Part shown: positions 9,900-21,173 of the stretch, in pieces
How positions within the stretch are numbered: the stretch's first letter is position 1
How the letters are laid out: every line of letters starts with the position of its first letter
From: Argopecten irradians
Taxonomy: Eukaryota; Mollusca; Bivalvia; Pectinida; Pectinidae
Direction: 5' to 3'
Length of the DNA stretch: 64,000 nucleotides
Assembly: GCF_041381155.1 (NCBI RefSeq)
Contig: NC_091138.1
Coordinates: 37,317,604 to 37,381,603 of the forward strand
Made by a program: the position numbers and the translations under genes
The notes under the pieces: model-generated
Told to the model about the DNA's origin: nothing
Databases searched by the model: none
What the model saw: only the letters and a program-made list of their open reading frames with translations

Positions 9900-10985
9900 G
9901 AGAATAATACCAGCCACGTGACAGTGTCCCAGTTACCCCCTAAACGACTAAATCTTCGTGTAAATTACATGTTTCGTGACCCATACAGTGCTGTTCTGTT
10001 AAAAATAACCATAAATGATCAGAGACATTCCAATGCATTCTTCAATGTTTGGGTTTTGGTAGATCGTGATGTTGAGCTGAATGGACACATATAAATCAAA
10101 CTGGGACTAAAGTTGAAGTTTAATGATTACTTTTTCAAAAGAATCAAATACGGTTTTAAAAATAAGTCGTTTTATTCTTCTTCTAACTCGAAAACTCGTG
10201 ACAATTGAAGATTTATATAAAATAATGGTTTTGAAAGTTCAATTTGTGATACAGTCTGTGCATTCTACCTTAAAATGTGACAAATGCGTTCATACATGTA
10301 TGTTGCATGATATGAAAATTTTAATACATCTGTACATGTAAATGCAAGTATAACAAACAAAATGAGTCTCTGAGTGTTTATTTTTGATAATTGCTAAACA
10401 TGTGCAATAAATGACTATTTATAATAGTACTATACATTGTGTTTTCGTACATCGCCTACGTAACTTATTAATGAATGTCCTAAATAATACAGCAATTTAA
10501 AAGCAAATTATAACATAGTGTATTTAGTAAATTTTCAGCATATGATTGTGCATTTGAAATAAATTAAAAAATTAAGTATGGCTTATGTGATTTGGACAAT
10601 ATCATATTATCATTGGACCATACTATTGCAATGGATTGCAACCAGTTACATTGTATATGTATTATATGCATTGCGTCCCATAATTTTATTGCATCTTCGA
10701 AGTTAGAATTTTTTAAATTCAAAACATAAACCATCGACATTTTGACTCAGTACTAAACACCGAAATAAAGGAACCTTTATATATGTGCTTGCAACGAAAA
10801 TAAATGAACTTAATATATCTTTTAATAAATACTGTAAAGACAACTTTGTTTTCGATTATAAAATGTTTCGCGTCCTGTTTTTTTTTCTTTTTGCGAGTAC
10901 AGAAATTCGCGATCACAGGTTCTCACTGACAATCGTGCAGTCATATCAAATATTATTCGCGTAACATCTGAAGTCGCGTCCCAGC
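9900..10985. other. Intergenic, no gene seen
   Basis: AT-rich, without supported exons. The last 120 bp (about 10865-10985) carries TCGCG words (GAAATTCGCGATCACAGG, TTATTCGCGTAAC) similar to the short element at 7958-8128, and leads straight into the minisatellite. Confidence 0.4.
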
Positions 10986-10989
10986 TCTC

Positions 10990-11437
10990 CTGCAAAATAC
11001 CACGAACATTTGTATCTCACGAATACACAATACCACGAACATTTGTATCTCACGAATATAAAGTGGTTAAACAAAATACTCGAACATTTGTATCTCACGA
11101 ATATAAAATACCACGGTTATTGGTGTCTCACGAATACACCATACCACGAACATTTGTTTCTCACGAATATAAAGTGGTTAAACAAAATACCACGAACATT
11201 TGTATCTCACGAATATAAAGTGGTTAAACAAAATACATGTACTACAAACAATCTCAAAATAAAATACAACGAACATTTGTATCGCACGAATATAAAGTGG
11301 TTAAACAAAATACATGTATCGCATTTGTATCTCATGAATAAAATACCACGAACATTTGTATCTCATGAATATAAAATACACGAACATTTGTATCTCATGA
11401 ATATAAAATACCACGAACATTTGTATCGCACGAATAT
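10990..11437 (+). repeat. Minisatellite, unit about 46 bp, left part
   Basis: Tandem copies of a unit reading AATACCACGAACATTTGTAT, CTCACGAATATAAAGTGG, TTAAACAA. Many copies are shortened or lack the AAAGTGGTTAAAC half. The array continues at 14808-14900, so it was split by insertion of the family A element at 11438-14807. The open frame across it is a repeat artefact. Confidence 0.8.
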
Positions 11438-14400
11438 ACAAGAGGCCAATGTGCCTCGATCACCTGATATTTGATACAAATTAGTTATGTAATTTACTAG
11501 CCAACTGATGTCTTTTGTTCACGAAATTGGAACATACATCTGATAGGTCTGCATACAAACAAAATTGCATATTTACTCACATTACCGTGTTCACAAGGTT
11601 CAATTATTGTTCCAGATATTTCCAATGTAAGTGTATATGCAGAGTTTCATTAAACTTGGATCATATTTACTTTTAAAAGTTGCCATGTTCACAAGATTCA
11701 ATAATTATAATTACAAAGGGCAATAACTCCGTAAGTTACAATTGAATCAAACTGATTTTCAAACTACCTCAAGATCTTCCCAATGTAAGTTTACATACAA
11801 AGTTTCATTAAGCTGAGTGAATATTTACCCAATTTATCATATTCACAAGATTCAATGATAATAATTGCACAGGGCAATTACTCTTAATTGAATTAAAGTT
11901 GAAACAAGCTTATTTCAAACTTGTTCCAGATATTTCCAATGTAAGTGTATATGCAAAGTTTCATTAAACTCGGATCATATTTACTTAAGTTATTATGTTC
12001 GCAAGATTCAATAATTATAATTATAAAGGGCAATAACTCCGTAAGTTACATTTTCAAACTCGTCTGAGATCTTCCCAATGTAAGTCTGCATACAAAGTTT
12101 CATTAAGCTCAGTGAATATTTACTCAAGTTATCGCGTTCACAATTTAAACTAATAATTATTAGTGCAAAGGGCAATTACACCGTAAATTAGCGTTGAATT
12201 AAACTGATTTTCGAAATCATCCCAGATCATTCCAATGTTAGTCTACACAAAAAGTTTCATTAAGCTCGATTTATATTTACTTTAGCTGCAATATTGTATC
12301 TCAAAAGACTTTTAGAAAATGTTGTCGTCTTTAGAGCTACAATTGGTGCCTATTACTGCTAATGGAGCAAAGTAATGGTTATGCAAACCATTATTTAAAC
12401 GTTTGCATGCATTTTATCGTACTTGTTTTATATCGGTTACCTACTAGGCAATAAAACTGAACCATATAAAATATCAAATTCTCAGCGAGACATTTTGTTT
12501 TAAATATACATATGAAGACCTTTCCGCAGTGAATTTATACAGCAAATCTACAAAGTATGAATTTGACGTTTTGTGAGTGGTACGGTAGATATTAAGAATG
12601 ATAGTTATGTTTGTTATCGACAAAAACGATATATAAATGCTTGTATACGCACAAAATACTTGGAAACCTGCAAAAAAGTATAGAAAATTGTGCCCGAGTG
12701 ATTTCCGGAGGCACTGCTGCACTAGGACACATAGGGACCAATTCGTACTTGCTCCATTTTTGGTCAAACTTTTTATTGCCATTTTTCATTCGGGCATATT
12801 TTCAGAGGCCTGGTCAACTGGTTCTATCACACTAGTTTTTAAGAAAGGTGATACTGAAGATATTAATAACTACAGTGGAATTACTCTTGTTAGCTGTATG
12901 GGTAAACTTTTTACATCCATATTGAATGAGCGTTTAGTAAAGTTGAGTACTGAAAATGATATTATAACAGATGCTCAATTTGGCTTCAAACCGGGCTATT
13001 CAACGATAGATGCAACATAATTAATGTATGTACTTCAAACCTTAATTAACAAGTATTTAAGTAAAAAGGGCGGGAGATAGTATTGTTGTTTTTGTGGATT
13101 ATAAGTAGGCATTCGATCGTATTAATATATCTCAGTTATGAAGTAAATTGATTAAACAGGGTGTAAGAGGGAAAATGTTGCAATCACTAAATAGCTCGGT
13201 CAAATCTTGTGTTAGGCAAAATGGTATTATTCAGATTTTTTTCCAAAATACAATCGGTCTCTTCCAAGGAGAAATTCTCTCCCCGATTTCGTACTCATTA
13301 TTTCTAAATAATTGTGAAATGCACTTAATTAATGAATGCTGTTCATCAATTGAACTTAATTTAATAAGTATTTTTTTTCTTTTAATGTATGCAGATGATA
13401 CAGTGCAGAAACACCAGAGACATTACAGCAAATATAAGATGCTCTGAAGTCTTTCAATAATGAACATAGCCTTAATTTGAATATTGATAAGACAAAATAG
13501 TTGTGTTTAGGAATGGGGGCATTATAAGAAACAATGAAAAGTGGTTTTATAATGAAAGCGAATTACAAATTGTTGACCGAATCAATTATCTTGGAATGCT
13601 TTTCAATTATTAAAGGAAATTTTATGTGACTCAAATACATGTTGCTGAACAAGGCAATAAGGCTTATTATGCAATCAATAGTAAGTTCAAAAGTTCAAAA
13701 ATCATCAATTTAAGTACACAATGTTCTGTATTTGACACATATATAAATAGTATATTATAGTGCGAAAGTTTGGGGTTTTCATAAACCCTTAGATATAGAA
13801 AAGTTTCATTTAAATTTTTGTCAAAAAAATACTAGGGGTAAAAAGAGCACTTGTAATAATTTAGTATATTGTGAACTCGGAACATTGCCATTGTCAACAT
13901 TAAGGAAATTACGTATAATTAAGAATTGGCTTAATATTTGTTACTCAAATAACTGTGTACGATCTGATGACAGTTGGATTTTAAACATACGGGGGGGATA
14001 TTAGGATTGACATATCTCTGGATTAATATGACAGTAGATGATAAAGTTACTTAAAAAATATTGAGAATAGATTTTCCTATGTTTATAGACAAGAACTAAT
14101 TTCAAATATACAAACAATATCAAAGGGGTTTCTCTATAGACATCTTATAGATAAATTCACTCTTCAATTTTACTTAACGAAATCAATTAATAATTCACAT
14201 AAGAAGAATATTGCACCTATAAGTCTAAGTTCACATAACTTAAATATTGAACAAGGGAGATATAGGAATCGTCAGAGAATTCAAAGATTGTGTGAGGTAT
14301 GTAATGCTAATGACATTGAAGATGAATTTCACTTTATACTTATATGAAATTGTTACTCTGAATTAAGAAAAAAAGTATATTAAATCATAATATTATAGAC

Positions 14401-14807
14401 GTCCTAGTGTGTTTACGTTGGTACTTTTATTATCAAGCCAGAATATAGGGGAATTAAACAGGTTAGGACAATATACAGATTTGGCTTTAAATCTACGAGA
14501 TAATTTAATTTCTAATTTAAGTTGATTAATATTGCAAGGTTTTGAGATGTGCATTATAAATCATTGATATTATGTCTTATAAAATGGTATATTAATCATA
14601 CAATGTACCTGTTTTGTAATGCAAAATGTAGTTATATGTTTGTCCAACACTGTCTGCATTGTTATATTGTATATGTTTATGTCAACTCTCCGATGTGTTA
14701 AAAACAAAGAAATAAAAGAATCTGAATTTGACGCACGACGGACGACGTACGACGACGGACAAAAGACTATCGCAATAGGTCACCATGACCTATGGTCAGG
14801 TGACCTA
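11438..14807 (-). mobile_element. Family A element (copy A4), minus orientation, split by a LINE
   Basis: Read on the minus strand it starts TAGGTCACCTGACCATAGG, has the GTCCGTCGTCGTACGTCG stretch (14730-14775), and ends ATCAGGTGATCGAGGCAC...GGCCTCTTGT at 11438. The 11490-12300 part holds about five copies of a 150-bp unit (AAAGTTTCATTAAGCT, CAATAACTCCGTAAGTTAC) that match the units in copy A3 at 25550-26400. A LINE lies in opposite orientation between the two ends. Confidence 0.75.
12300..14728 (+). mobile_element. LINE (non-LTR retrotransposon) fragment with reverse transcriptase, decayed
   Basis: Reverse transcriptase motifs are visible in order on the plus strand. First comes LVFKKGDTEDINNYSGITLV with GKLFTSILNERL and DAQFGFKPGYSTIDA (12830-13018). 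Then comes FVDYK-AFDRIN with an in-frame stop (13090-13125), then GLFQGEILSPISYSLFLN (13256-13310), and the catalytic LMYADDTV (13384-13407). A C-terminal Cys/His motif LCEVCNANDIEDEFHF follows at 14290-14335. The frame is broken by several stops and shifts, and no endonuclease domain is visible, so the copy is 5'-truncated and dead. The 3' end is AATAAAAGAATCTGAATTTG. The clade is not assigned. It inserted between the end region and the repeat region of family A copy A4. Confidence 0.85.
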
Positions 14808-14900
14808 AAAATAGCACGGACATTTGTATCTCACGAATATAACGTGGTTAAACAAAATACCACGAACATATGTATCTTACGATAATAAAGTGGTTAAAAG
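14808..14900 (+). repeat. Minisatellite, right part of the split array
   Basis: Two further units (ACATTTGTATCTCACGAATA, CGTGGTTAAACAAAATACCA) continue the array at 10990-11437 beyond the inserted element. Confidence 0.75.
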
Positions 14901-15059
14901 TATATTTCTGTGCAAAATGCCGTAAAAACATACATGTCATAGCAAAACTTATCGCATTTCACGAGAATCAAAAAACCCGGTCAATCACAAGCCTACGGAA
15001 TCTTCATTTGAATAATGTGAAAAGAGCAACGCCAAGCGTCAAATCCTGATACTGCATAC

Positions 15060-15195
15060 CGGTGTAGTGTTATTACTTCAAAAGACCAAACTATCTGTCT
15101 CATCTGTTGTTGCACACGTAACCTTCAGCATTGCTATGCCATATTCTATGGTGGATATATTGACAATGATGTAACCCCTGGAGTATCGTGGATAA
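15060..15195. repeat. Family C element, right half (copy 3)
   Basis: Contains CTTCAAAAGACCAAACTA, CCTTCAGCATTGCTATGCCA, GGTGGATAT and the terminus GTAACCCCTGGAGTATCG. The left half is missing. Confidence 0.6.
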
Positions 15196-15899
15196 GAATG
15201 TGGATAATTTAACCTTACTTCGATGATGAAGAATTATCAAATTTGCTTTCGCGGTAGTGCATTCTGGTGCCGATATAAAGGACACATTTTTTTCGAATGG
15301 TAACCTCCCATTGATATAATACCCCGTGTGTAGATTGATCATGAAAGTGAAATCACACCCATATACATATCAATTTCTTTTAAATTTATTGGAATTACAG
15401 AATACTTATAAGACACCTAATTTCACTATTTTTTTGTGGCGGTTAATGAGTCAACCCCACTTAGGCTAGCATTATTTTGATATTTTTTATCGTTGATTTG
15501 GTAGTGATTTGTAGTTGCTAATTGTATGGTTGCAACTACTTTGCAAAGACAATCGTAATTTCTTGGTGGGTTATTAGTAATCAATTTAAATGTCAAGCTA
15601 TTTTGGGTGTCCATTTCAATTTCATTTAGTTGTTCTTGATATGTGTGGAAAGGCATATATAACGCCTATAGTTTATGTCCATCAATACTTGACACCAAAC
15701 TGACACATATCTGAATCTGGTAAGCTTCGCAGTATTGCGCCGTAGTGCATTACATAGTATACTTTATCACATAATCCGCCTGACATCCAGTGATTTCGCC
15801 CGTGTTGCAATACTTTTGCATATGTCACTAGTGTTATATGACATGAAACTATTTTATATGCTGAAAATTCATTGTGACGACAAGACAGAAACAATAAAA

Positions 15900-15922
15900 T
15901 GACGTCAGGAAAAATGACGTGA
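15900..15922. promoter_or_regulatory. Pair of CRE-like sites
   Basis: TGACGTCA (15900-15907) and TGACGTGA (15915-15922) are CREB/ATF-type sites. They lie 30 bases before AAAATGGCGGCC (15949-15960), an ATG in a good translation context that opens only 11 codons. They may mark a promoter of a transcript not otherwise visible. Confidence 0.35.
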
Positions 15923-16033
15923 TGTTATGATTTCGAGGACGGCGGGACAAAATGGCGGCCTCCGATAGATTTTTGCAAACATTTTGACGTGAGATTCTTT
16001 GAAATGTAGGTTTTTGTAGTTGTGTGATAAAAA

Positions 16034-16180
16034 CATCTTAAATTTGTGTTCATTTCATTAGAGATTTTATGAAACTTGTCTCGAAGTTTTAATTTTCGCT
16101 TGACAAGGCTCGCAAAGATAAAAACTTCTTAAACTCGTTCATAAAATTTCATATAAAATGAACACTCATATAATTAAGAT
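16034..16180. repeat. Imperfect inverted-repeat element, about 147 bp
   Basis: ATCTTAAATTTGTGTTCATTT on the left is mirrored by AAATGAACACTCATATAATT then AAGAT on the right. The inner arms share TTTTATGAA and GAAGTTTT. Probably a MITE. Confidence 0.5.
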
Positions 16181-16369
16181 CTTGTATTTATATTTGTTGG
16201 TGTTAGAATGCTTATTTTTGTTCGTTGACGTGATATATGTTTTTTTATATCATAGAAACGTAAAATATGTTTTGCCATGATATACTGAAGATTTTGTTGT
16301 AAATATTTTTTGTTGTTATCGTGGTGGACGATTGTACATTGTTGTCACTGAATGCTGTGTATTTGAATA

Positions 16370-16740
16370 GTACACTTTGTATTTTTTAGCGGTAGATATT
16401 TATTCGTTTTGTTTTGTACGTTCAGTTTAATCTTGCAATTGAATATTGAAGCTTTGTATTTATGCTTTGATATATTTTTTGGTTTGTTGTTGCTATGGAA
16501 TATGCGTGTATTTCTTAATTGTTTTTTTCTGCTTGTTACTATGGTATATTTTTTATTTGTTTATCGTTTCTTAGGTATAATCAATGTTCCTTGTTGCTAT
16601 GGTATACAATTGTACTTTGTATTTGTTTTTGTTCAGCTATGTATTTGTGCTTGATGTTCATATGGAATACTTTGTATTTGTTTTTGGTAAGGGATACTTT
16701 TGTGTTTTTTGTTGCCTTAGCATTCGTACTTCATCATATA
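16370..16740 (+). repeat. Degenerate T-rich tandem array
   Basis: Repeated words TTTGTATTTGTTTTT and TTGTTGCTATGGTATA recur at loosely regular intervals of about 70-80 bp. Divergence between copies is high. Confidence 0.5.
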
Positions 16741-17600
16741 CCTACATATTACTGATGTAGGTCAACTATGCCCCAGCCGCGCTCGCTCTTTGTGATACTG
16801 AACACGATTTACTATTTATAGAAGCGTGTGCTTACATAAATACTGTACCCAGTTTCTAAAATTAAATGCATGATCGTGATATCCAACACAATAGAACAGT
16901 ATGATCTCTGTAGAAAAATATCAGTACAGTATCAAGTGTTTTAAACTGAAAGGTGAAAGATACAATGATCGAGGACGGCCCCTTGTGACACCTCTCTAAA
17001 CATGACTAAATGTGAACGATTTCTAAAATGTCAAGTACATTAATTCGATTATCTTTTGTTGATATTAAAAGACCAAATACTAAGGAAAATGTTTTTTATT
17101 CATTACAATTTTGGCTATGTATAGATAAGTACTATAGTAGTAGCAGTCTAAAATACAATCTAGTGATTTTTTTCTGAACTAGAAACAAAAAAAAACAAGC
17201 AAACGAACAAGAATCAGATAATAAATCAGATAAAATGTAAAACAATGTTGTAACTAGGTTTTTATGTTTACAAAGTCGGTGCTGAGTTCGATATAAGTAA
17301 GATCTTTGTCAATTACATCTACATGTTTATATGTAAATGTCCAAATTGAGGATTGTAACAATTTTAACACATTCATTTCCTTTCTTTTGCTATTTTTAGT
17401 ATAACCAACAATCGATTTTACAAGCATTTGACAAAAAACATCAAATAGTACAAGTATGGACATAATCTGATATAAGTAAACCTATTGCTAAAAGTAACGA
17501 TTACTGACGGAGTGTAACGAAGGGGGTAACTCTAACAGATTATCGATCATCCTTAAAATTGAATAACCCATCTTTAAGTTTATAAGTTATACCTAATCTA

Positions 17601-17680
17601 TAGCTACTGTTGTAGCGGAAAAGATATCACCTTCTGACTGAGTTTTCAGTCAGACATCTTTTCCGCTACAACAGTAGCTA
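17601..17680. repeat. Compact 80-bp hairpin
   Basis: TAGCTACTGTTGTAGCGGAA at the left is the exact reverse complement of the right end TTCCGCTACAACAGTAGCTA. A second inner stem TCTGACTGA/TCAGTCAGA closes the loop. Nearly the whole length pairs. Confidence 0.75.
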
Positions 17681-18315
17681 CATAATTTGTTAATTATTGC
17701 ACTGTTACAACCTAGCTCTATTTCAAGATTCATTACAAACAAGCTATTTTACTGATACATGATTTGTTCTTTTCAGACTAGATGGTCCAAATAAAGTGTT
17801 TGGGAACCATTGATTAACCCACAGTGGTGGATAGTTTATCTAATATATTAATACCATCCAATCGAACCCATGATGCATTGTTCAAAGGTGAGAATGTTTA
17901 TGTTTTGTTACCACTTAAATACAATTGAAAATGTGCTTTACTTCATCTGATTGTTAAAAGCAAAAAAGCAGTATAAAATCCAAATAAAAACTTAAAATCA
18001 GTATTTCCATACCTGCATTTCTGGACACTTTTAGTATTGTAGGTGTATTCAGGGTATTATTTAATTCGTGCCTTAGCATTAACCGTTTGTACAGAAATAA
18101 ATGTTCCTAAAACAAGTAGGCCTATTGTACAATATCCAACAATTATCAGTGCTTACAGTAATGCAGTGATATTTTTCAAAATAGTCTATACATAATGAGA
18201 CAGCATTTTGCTAATAATTTACCCTTGCTTCTCCCTTTTAACTCGCACTATCAGACATCCTCTTTCTGGCTCATTCCACACCATTACTCACACCTCCAAC
18301 GCTCACATACCGATT

Positions 18316-18443
18316 TAGTCCGCTAAACCTGCCTATATTATTAGGCTTTTTTATTTATTTTTTTTTTGCCTAATATATATATATATATATTAGGCAAAAA
18401 AAAATTTAAAAAGCCTAATAATATAGGCAAGTTTAGCGGACTA
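18316..18443. mobile_element. MULE-like MITE with 9-bp target duplication
   Basis: Termini TAGTCCGCTAAAC and GTTTAGCGGACTA are exact inverted repeats. The arms continue through TGCCTATATTATTAGGC and enclose an (AT)n core flanked by GCCTAATA/TATTAGGC. The element is flanked on both sides by ATACCGATT (18307-18315 and 18444-18452). A 9-bp duplication is typical of Mutator-like elements; no transposase is present. Confidence 0.8.
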
Positions 18444-18677
18444 ATACCGATTCAGCATCATCTATCATATTTCAAGCTCACTCGTCAGCTAATAGCCGAC
18501 AAGGCACTCGTACCGCACAAAAAACGGGACTCCCAAAAGGAAACAATCGCTGGTAGGCCATGTGTCCAATGAGAAGTCAACTAGCCATACCATATCGATC
18601 TCTGATCCACCCACCAACGAAGGAAATGCTCAAACGTATATGTAATATAGTATTAGTTAGACCGAATCATCTGTCTC

Positions 18678-18777
18678 TTAAAATGAGCTTATTTTCTTTT
18701 TGTTGTCGTTTATTGATACGCTCATTAAATGAGGGTATCAATAACCGACAACAAAAAGAAAAAGTGGTTCATTTTAA
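18678..18777. repeat. Hairpin element, about 100 bp
   Basis: TTAAAATGAGC at the left pairs with GTTCATTTTAA at the right. The inner arms share TTTCTTTTTGTTGTCG, TATTGATAC and CTCATT/AATGAG. A foldback element or a hairpin with few mismatches. Confidence 0.65.
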
Positions 18778-19240
18778 TTATCAGGACAAAGATACGGGAA
18801 GGGCAATCAATTAGGTTTAGGGGAGCTTTGATTACACCTTGGTACATTATGCACCTGTGTTTGAAAGAAGAAAGAAGCACAACACCAGGATTGAACTTCA
18901 TTACATATAACAACTAAAATCGATCTTTTAAAATATTGATATTTTAATACATATATTTTTGCAAATCTGTCCAAAATTAACGTTGAACTATATATAACAG
19001 AACACCTTGAAGTAAGTTTAGAACATTCATAAATTAATTTGGATTTATATTGTCACTTACAAAATAGACTTGGGATTTCTTCGTTTCATATTATTTCACT
19101 GTGAAGGCAATCCCGGTAACTCTGATTTCTTTCTACTGTACCTGTATACCTTTGTGTTCTACTGTACCTGTATACCTTTGTGATACTAGTGATTACTACT
19201 ACTAACACCTGTAATTATCGCCACCGATAGCGTCGACAAT

Positions 19241-20152
19241 ATGGGACGCCGTTGTACTATTTTCGCTGCTTTTTGGATATCCAAAATTCGAATTCTTGAT
19301 ATCGAAAATTCGATTTATTGATATTCAAAAGGATAATAATTTCTTGATATCAAGAATTCGAATTTTGGATATCAAGAATTCGAATTTTGGATATCAAGAA
19401 TTGATTTTTGGATATCAAGAATTCGAATTTTAGATATCAAGAAATGTTTGATATTTTTGGATATCAAGAATTATATTTTTGGATATCCAAAATTCTTTTA
19501 TTGATATCCAAAATTCGAATTGTTGATATCAACAAATGATTGGGTTTTTTTATGTAAAAAATCAAACTTTGGATATCAAGAAATTGAATTCTTCTTTTAC
19601 AAAATAATAAATTCTTCATTTTTTTACCTATGTTGAAACGATAATTTTGGATATCAATAATTCGATTCCTTGATATCCAAAATTGAAATCTATTTATTGA
19701 TATCCACAGTTCGAATTACTGATATCCAAAATGTGTTTCTTGATATCAAAAATTCGAATTTTGGATTTGGATATCAATAATTTGAATTCTTGATATCAAG
19801 AATTCATTTTAGGATATCAAGAATTCGAATTATTGACATTCAAAAATGAATTCTTGATACCCTAAAATGAATTCTGAATATCAAGAATTCGAATTGTTGA
19901 TATCAATAAATAATTTAGAATTTTGGATATCCAAAAATGGAATTTTTGATATCGATAAATCGTATCCTTGAAATCTAAAATCTGGATATCCAACATTATG
20001 CTTTTGGGTATCAAAAAATATTTTGGATATCAATAATTGATTTTTGGATATCGATAATTCATTTTTGGATATCAAGAATTCGACTTCTGGATATCACTAA
20101 TTCGAAATTTGGATATCCAAAAAGCGGAGAAAATAATACAACGGCGCTCCAT
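19241..20152. mobile_element. Foldback element with a core of GATATC/GAATTC words
   Basis: The outer termini ATGGGACGCCGTTGTACTAT and ATGGAGCGCCGTTGTATTAT (right end read in reverse complement) run inward through TTTTC.C.GCTTTTTGGATA. The flanks TCGACAAT (19233-19240) and ACGACAAT (20153-20160) look like an 8-bp target duplication with one mismatch. The core of about 830 bp is almost wholly built of GGATATC, TTGATATC, GAATTCGAATT and AAGAATTC words in both orientations; I count about 29 GATATC hexamers. There is no open frame of interest. Confidence 0.8.
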
Positions 20153-20159
20153 ACGACAA

Positions 20160-21140
20160 TGAATTAAAAAGCTCCGTGATAGTTCGGCTTGTTACAATGA
20201 TGACATATGATAAAATGTTCTTGTACTTATACATGTATATTATATATGGAGAGTTCACTAAAAATCTTGATTTACGTATATCATATATATATATATATGA
20301 ACTGTTTCAAGAGGAAAAAGATTACACATTAATGTATACTGTACATGTACACTGTAGATACATGTACATGAAACATCACACAGAAGTCTAAATTTGGTAA
20401 AATATAAATCAGTGATAGACTAGTTAAGATGATAAAACAATTAAATAATACACCAATATCCACCAACAACAGAGATGATGAATGTGGTTGGTAATGTCTG
20501 TACCAGAACGGTTTGCCAGAATCGGTTGTGAAGGCAGAAACCACGAAAAACTTTGAACCGTGTTCAGTAACTGATACTTTTTTGAACCTCAAATGTACTT
20601 TACCATTCACAGCATATAATACAATGTATGTGTATTATGGCTTATGATATGAACATAGAGACTGTCAGCCTACGTCCATAATTTTTCAATATGTAGTACT
20701 GTACAGTCAGTACCATGTTGTATTCTCTGCCGATTCCCTATCGAACCCAGGTACCCAGCCCTGCAAATTATAAATAGTATTTTTCTAATCCTTTCTCTAG
20801 CAATTTCATGGTATTACTTCATCTGTATAAAGTTCAATATCATGACAATTTCAATTCACACTTTGTCGGTATAACATGGTTATCATCAGAAACATATATA
20901 GGGCCTATATATGTTTCTGTTATCATACATTAGGCCTATATATATATATGTAATAACGTGTCAAAAATCCACGACTCTCGAATGTTGTAAATACCAAATA
21001 TTTCAAAAACAGTTGCATATGATTTTTATTTCTAAGCTGCCGACAACATGAACACATATATCGAGTCTATATTAAATGCAATATTATTAGTTACACGCAT
21101 ATTTTTAGCAAGTGCTTTTACTCGAACGCACCGGAAATGA
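20160..21140. other. Intergenic, no gene seen
   Basis: AT-rich, with short dinucleotide tracts (TATATATA near 20285 and 20940) and a small palindrome, ACATATATAGGGCCTATATATG. No supported gene. Confidence 0.4.
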
Positions 21141-21144
21141 CGTC

Positions 21145-21160
21145 GACGTCCATAGTAGCC
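21145..21160 (+). promoter_or_regulatory. CRE-like and X-box-like promoter motifs
   Basis: ATGACGTCGACGTC (21138-21150), followed by GTCCATAGTAGCC, lies just before the ATG at 21174. CCATAGTAGC resembles the 3' half of an RFX X-box (CCATRGHAAC) with one mismatch; X-boxes are typical of ciliary gene promoters. Weak evidence from one half-site. Confidence 0.3.
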
Positions 21161-21173
21161 AAATTGTTTCAAA

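Larger units (their letters stand above)
15200..17600. other. Gene-poor stretch with degenerate repeats
   Basis: No supported coding exon. It contains a promoter-like CRE pair (15900-15922), an inverted-repeat element (16034-16180) and a degenerate T-rich tandem array (16370-16740). Hydrophobic open frames at 16409-16755 come from the TTTGTATTTG repeats. Confidence 0.45.

Noticed and set aside
11010-11474. 154-codon frame with HEHLYLTNIKW repeats
   Set aside because: Translation of the 46-bp minisatellite running into family A.
16409-16755. Two hydrophobic plus-strand frames that look like membrane proteins
   Set aside because: Produced by T-rich degenerate repeats; overlapping frames are equally hydrophobic.
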